A DNA stretch of 9,022 nucleotides from Mesorhizobium_B sp964242945 (lineage in GTDB: Bacteria > Pseudomonadota > Alphaproteobacteria > Rhizobiales > Rhizobiaceae). The translations under genes and the position numbers were made by a program. Location: positions 1-9,022 of the forward strand of contig CAXTCF010000156.1 in NCBI GenBank assembly GCA_964242945.1. Reading direction: 5' to 3'. Positions 6,673-9,022 of the stretch are shown in pieces (position 1 is the stretch's first letter; each line of letters begins with the position of its first letter). The notes beneath the pieces were generated by a model. The model saw only the letters and a program-made list of their open reading frames with translations, had not been told where the DNA came from and did no database searches.

Positions 6673-6837
6673 GACCCCGTTTCATAGATCGGACGGGTCG
6701 GTCCGTCGGTTCTTTTCGGCCTTCGCTTTGTTGCCGATCCTTGGCCATGCCTCCAGCATCGGCTGCGTTCGGCGCCTAAGCTCAAGAGCACGAAAGTCCC
6801 TCGCCGGGCCTCCGCCGCCGATTTATGAAACGGGGTC
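6673..6837. repeat. 165-base element bounded by 20-base inverted repeats
   Basis: The left arm (6673-6692, GACCCCGTTTCATAGATCGG) and the right arm (6818-6837) are reverse complements at 19 of 20 positions; the single difference is at 6823. They enclose 125 bases, within which CGGAC/GTCCG (6690-6694 and 6701-6705) and GCCGAT/ATCGGC (6733-6738 and 6758-6763) form smaller stems. Each arm has the same orientation relative to the gene it precedes, ending 108 bases before the oxidoreductase start and 31 bases before the phosphofructokinase start. It could be a duplicated regulator or promoter site, or a small MITE-like or intergenic repeat element. No target-site duplication is visible at the ends. 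Confidence 0.6.
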
Positions 6838-6868
6838 CAAGGATTTTCGCGGGACGGGAGACCGAAAC

Positions 6869-8035
6869 ATGGCCGAGACATTTGTGATCGCGCAGGGCGG
6901 CGGGCCGACCGCGGTGATCAACCAGACGCTGGTCGGCGCCGTATTGGAGGCGCGCCGCCGCTCGAAGGGTGCAAAAATCCTCGGCAGCCTGCACGGGGTC
7001 CGCGGCATCCGCGACAACGCCTATGTGGATCTGACCGAGGTTCCGGAACAGCAGCTTCTGGCGATCGCCAAGACGCCTTCGGCGGCGCTCGGCAGCACGC
7101 GCGACAAGCCCGACGCGGCCTATTGCGAGGTCGTGCTGAAGGGCTTGCAGAAGGCGGGCGCCGACGCCTTCATCTATATCGGCGGCAACGACACGGCGGG
7201 AACGCAGGCGATCCTGTCGGACGCCGCGGCCGGCTCGATGTCCTTCGTCCACGCGCCGAAGACCATCGACAACGACCTCGTGGAGAACGACCACACGCCG
7301 GGCTTCATCTCCGCGGCGGAGTTCGTGGCCGGCGCCTTTCTGTCGGTCGATCTCGACTTCCGCGCGCTGCCCGGCATCTATGTCGGCATCGTGATGGGCC
7401 GGCATGCCGGCTTCCTCACCGCCGCGGCCGGCACCTGGCGCATCGACGAGGACAGCGGCCCGCACCTGATCTACGTGCCCGAACGCCCCTTCTCGCGCGA
7501 GCGCTTCGTGGACGACGTCAAGCGCGTGATGGACAAGCACAAGCGCTGCATCGTCGCGGTGTCGGAGGGCGTGTCGAGCGGCGGCGGCAAGTCGCTGGTG
7601 GAAACCCTGCTGCCGCCCGACAAGATCGAGCGCGACGCGCACGGCAACGTAAAACTGTCCGGCGGCGATCTCGGCATGGCCTTCGAGCGGATGCTGGCCG
7701 AGGGCCTGCCGGGCAAGCGCGCCCGCGTCGATACGCTGGGCTACATGCCGCGCGGCAACATCGCCACCGTTTCGGAAGTGGACCGCAGGGAGGCTTTCGA
7801 GGCCGGCGCCTTTGCGGTGGAGGCCGCGACGCGCGGCGGCGGCTCCGTGGCCCTGGGTTTCGAGGACGGGGAAACCCGGATGAACGTCGTGCCGCTCGGC
7901 AACGTCGCGGGCAAGACGCGCCACATGCCGGACGATTTTCTGCAAGGAGAGGAGAACCACCTTTCCGACAAGGGCCTCGCCTATCTCCGCCGGCTGGTCC
8001 CCGAGCGGTTCGAGGTCGGCAAGCCTTTCGTGTGA
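6869..8035 (+). CDS. pfp: Pyrophosphate-dependent 6-phosphofructokinase
   Basis: A 388-residue cytoplasmic enzyme predicted to interconvert fructose 6-phosphate and fructose 1,6-bisphosphate with pyrophosphate as phosphoryl donor, a reversible step usable in glycolysis or gluconeogenesis. Fold motifs are IAQGGGPTAVINQTL (7-21), YIGGNDTAG (103-111), PKTIDND (130-136, with the catalytic Asp of TIDND), GIVMGRHAGFLTA (173-185), and the C-terminal LGYMPRGNIATVSEVDR. Donor preference is read from two positions: Asp in GGND, where ATP enzymes have Gly (GGDG), and Lys in PKTIDND, where ATP enzymes have Gly (PGTIDND). Both are pyrophosphate-type. The ATG at 6869 has GGGAG eight bases upstream; the frame is open far upstream but without coding character. 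The deoxyribosyltransferase gene follows after 22 bases, suggesting an operon. Confidence 0.93.
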   Translation: MAETFVIAQGGGPTAVINQTLVGAVLEARRRSKGAKILGSLHGVRGIRDNAYVDLTEVPEQQLLAIAKTPSAALGSTRDKPDAAYCEVVLKGLQKAGADAFIYIGGNDTAGTQAILSDAAAGSMSFVHAPKTIDNDLVENDHTPGFISAAEFVAGAFLSVDLDFRALPGIYVGIVMGRHAGFLTAAAGTWRIDEDSGPHLIYVPERPFSRERFVDDVKRVMDKHKRCIVAVSEGVSSGGGKSLVETLLPPDKIERDAHGNVKLSGGDLGMAFERMLAEGLPGKRARVDTLGYMPRGNIATVSEVDRREAFEAGAFAVEAATRGGGSVALGFEDGETRMNVVPLGNVAGKTRHMPDDFLQGEENHLSDKGLAYLRRLVPERFEVGKPFV

Positions 8036-8057
8036 GGCATCGTCAGGGAGCCTTCCG

Positions 8058-8636
8058 GTGCGCAAGCTTTATTTGGCGGGGCCAGACGTTTTCGCGCCGA
8101 ACCCGCGCGAACTTGGACAGCGGAAGAAGGAGATCTGCCTGCGGCACGGGCTGGAAGGCATCTTCCCCTTCGACGTGGTGCGCTTCGACCCCTCCCTGAC
8201 GCCCATCCAGTTCGGCATGGCCATCTTCGACGCGCTGGAGGGGGTCATGCATGAATGCGACGGCGTGCTCGTCAACATGACGCCGTTCCATGGGCTCAGC
8301 ATGGATGTCGGCACGGCCTTCGAGATGGGTTTTGTGCGGGCGCTCGGCAAGCCGGTATTCGGCTACACCAACACGAACGCCACCCTGGCGGAACGCGCGA
8401 AAAATTTTTGGCACGGCAGGGCCGCGGCGGATGCCGGCGGCACCCTGCGCGACCCCGATCACGCGATGGAAATCGACTCCTTGAGCACGACCGACAACCT
8501 GATGATGGACGGCTGCATCGCCCGCTCGACCGGCATCCTGATCGTCGGCAACGTGCCCGCTTCCGAGATGTTCTCCGCGCTTGGGCCTTTCGAAGAGTGC
8601 GCGCGCGCGGCAGCCGCATGGCTTGAGGCGAACTAG
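8058..8636 (+). CDS. Nucleoside 2-deoxyribosyltransferase
   Basis: A 192-residue member of the Nuc_deoxyrib_tr family, which moves 2-deoxyribose between bases or hydrolyses deoxynucleosides and deoxynucleotides (salvage or pool cleaning). Family landmarks are KLYLAGPDVFAPNP (3-16), CDGVLVNMTPFHG with Asp68, and MDVGTAFEMGFVRALGKPVFGYT with Asp83 and the probable nucleophile Glu89. TDNLMMDG, with Asp146-Asn147, supplies the Asn-bearing loop. These match the Asp72/Asp92/Glu98/Asn123 set of the Lactobacillus enzyme in order. The start is GTG with AGGGAG seven bases upstream. It is 22 bases after the phosphofructokinase stop and 8 bases before the next start, so it is probably the middle gene of an operon. 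Which base or nucleotide it prefers cannot be read from sequence. Confidence 0.92.
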   Translation: MRKLYLAGPDVFAPNPRELGQRKKEICLRHGLEGIFPFDVVRFDPSLTPIQFGMAIFDALEGVMHECDGVLVNMTPFHGLSMDVGTAFEMGFVRALGKPVFGYTNTNATLAERAKNFWHGRAAADAGGTLRDPDHAMEIDSLSTTDNLMMDGCIARSTGILIVGNVPASEMFSALGPFEECARAAAAWLEAN

Positions 8637-8644
8637 CAGATCCG

Positions 8645-9022
8645 GTGGCGGAAACGGCGCTTTACCGGCCGGTGAAACGCTTCCTGGAAGCGCGCGGCCT
8701 CGTCGTAAAGGGTGAGGTCGGCGGCTGCGATGTCGTCGGGGTTGGGGCGGAAGGCGAGCCGCCGGTCGTGGTCGTGTGCGAACTGAAGCTCCAGTTCAAC
8801 CTGGAACTGGTGCTCCAAGGTGTGGACCGCGCGGGCGCCTGCGACGAGGTCTGGTTGGCCGCGCAGTTGTCCTCCCGCGGCAAGGGGCGCGAGAATGATC
8901 CGCGCTTCCGCGCGCTTTGCCGGCGGTTGGGTTTCGGCCTGCTCGGCGTCTCGGCCCGCGGCATGGTGGAGGTGCTGCTCAGCCCGGCGGCCCTGCCGCC
9001 CCGGCGCGACCCGCGGCGGGGC
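8645..9022 (+). CDS. DUF2161 family protein, PD-(D/E)XK nuclease-like (cut by window edge)
   Basis: The frame stays open from a GTG at 8645 to the right edge, 126 codons. The protein starts VAETALYRPVKRFLEARG and continues with KGEVGGCDVVGV, VVVVCELKLQFNLELVLQGVDR, DEVWLAAQL, ENDPRFRALCRRLGFGLLGV and VEVLLSPAA. This pattern I recognise as DUF2161, a family linked to the PD-(D/E)XK fold. Candidate active-site residues are Asp29, Glu46-x-Lys48 and Gln58. The biological role is not known to me; a nuclease or phosphodiesterase role is inferred from the motif. No strong Shine-Dalgarno is visible, but the start is 8 bases after the deoxyribosyltransferase stop, consistent with translational coupling. 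The missing C-terminus is due to the window boundary. Confidence 0.83.
   Translation, partial: MAETALYRPVKRFLEARGLVVKGEVGGCDVVGVGAEGEPPVVVVCELKLQFNLELVLQGVDRAGACDEVWLAAQLSSRGKGRENDPRFRALCRRLGFGLLGVSARGMVEVLLSPAALPPRRDPRRG

Larger units (their letters stand above)
6565..6868. other. Divergent intergenic region, 304 bases, no convincing gene
   Basis: Lies between the start of the oxidoreductase gene (minus) and that of the phosphofructokinase gene (plus), so it should contain both promoters. I see no ORF with a plausible start and no tRNA. It holds the two Shine-Dalgarno sequences (minus AGGAG at 6571-6575; plus GGGAG at 6856-6860), an 8-base inverted repeat at 6606-6641, a pair of inverted 20-mers at 6673-6692 and 6818-6837, and two smaller hairpins between them. 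No clear -35/-10 pair could be chosen for either gene. Confidence 0.6.

Noticed and set aside
6690..6720. CGGAC/GTCCG stem followed by a T-rich stretch as an intrinsic terminator
   Set aside because: On the plus strand there is no gene upstream that needs termination there, and on the minus strand the T-run is on the wrong side; it fits better as part of the repeat-bounded element.
6260..6868. Upstream extension of the phosphofructokinase frame
   Set aside because: It would run antisense through the oxidoreductase gene and the repeat-bearing intergenic region. The ATG at 6869 has a good Shine-Dalgarno and begins directly at the conserved fold.
6782..8065. A 427-codon minus-strand open frame opposite the phosphofructokinase gene
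   Set aside because: It is a shadow of a well-identified kinase; the composition is His/Arg/Ala-rich with no motif.
8401..8410. AAAAATTTTT palindrome inside the deoxyribosyltransferase gene, as a slippery site or promoter
   Set aside because: It falls in frame as Lys-Asn-Phe within a continuous conserved protein; there is no frameshift product or downstream start to explain.
1..9022. CRISPR arrays, tRNA or rRNA genes, IS elements, phage or defence genes
   Set aside because: No regularly spaced repeats, no transposase or integrase motifs and no RNA gene signatures were seen on either strand.

Overview
The window is GC-rich, densely coded bacterial DNA. The gene set and protein flavours point to an alphaproteobacterium of the Hyphomicrobiales (Rhizobiales), probably near Mesorhizobium or the Phyllobacteriaceae. 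Supporting signs are an ErfK-type L,D-transpeptidase with the SSGC variant motif, a pyrophosphate-type phosphofructokinase, a DUF2161 protein, and GTG/TTG starts behind good Shine-Dalgarno sequences. The genus is inferred by resemblance and was not tested. I see no tRNA, rRNA, CRISPR array, IS element, phage gene or integrase; this looks like chromosomal backbone.

Layout. (1) 1-2198, minus strand: a xylBA operon with xylB first. xylA overlaps the xylB stop by four bases and is cut by the left window edge. (2) 2199-2479: the divergent control region, with a candidate xylB promoter and an overlapping imperfect dyad. (3) 2480-4320, plus strand: two consecutive but dissimilar YkuD-type L,D-transpeptidases. 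The first is a probable Tat-exported lipoprotein. The second is a secreted fusion of a degenerate staphylococcal-nuclease-like domain to a YkuD domain. (4) 4468-5874, plus: a cobalamin-binding radical SAM protein of unknown substrate, best started at a TTG. (5) 5899-6564, minus: a cytoplasmic sulfite-oxidase-fold molybdopterin oxidoreductase, convergent with the radical SAM gene. (6) 6565-6868: a 304-base divergent intergenic region holding a 20-base inverted repeat (19/20 matched) around 125 bases, plus internal hairpins. This is the least explained DNA in the window. (7) 6869-9022, plus: an apparent operon of pyrophosphate-dependent phosphofructokinase, nucleoside 2-deoxyribosyltransferase and a DUF2161 (PD-(D/E)XK-like) protein that runs off the right edge.

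How the parts could fit. XylA and XylB take D-xylose to xylulose 5-phosphate, which enters the pentose phosphate pathway. The phosphofructokinase works on fructose 6-phosphate, a product of that pathway, but it is in a separate operon, so a functional tie is only inference. The two transpeptidases would act on peptidoglycan outside the inner membrane. I found no convincing new multi-gene system. The best leads are the paired 20-mer element, the nuclease-like/YkuD fusion, and the unassigned radical SAM enzyme.
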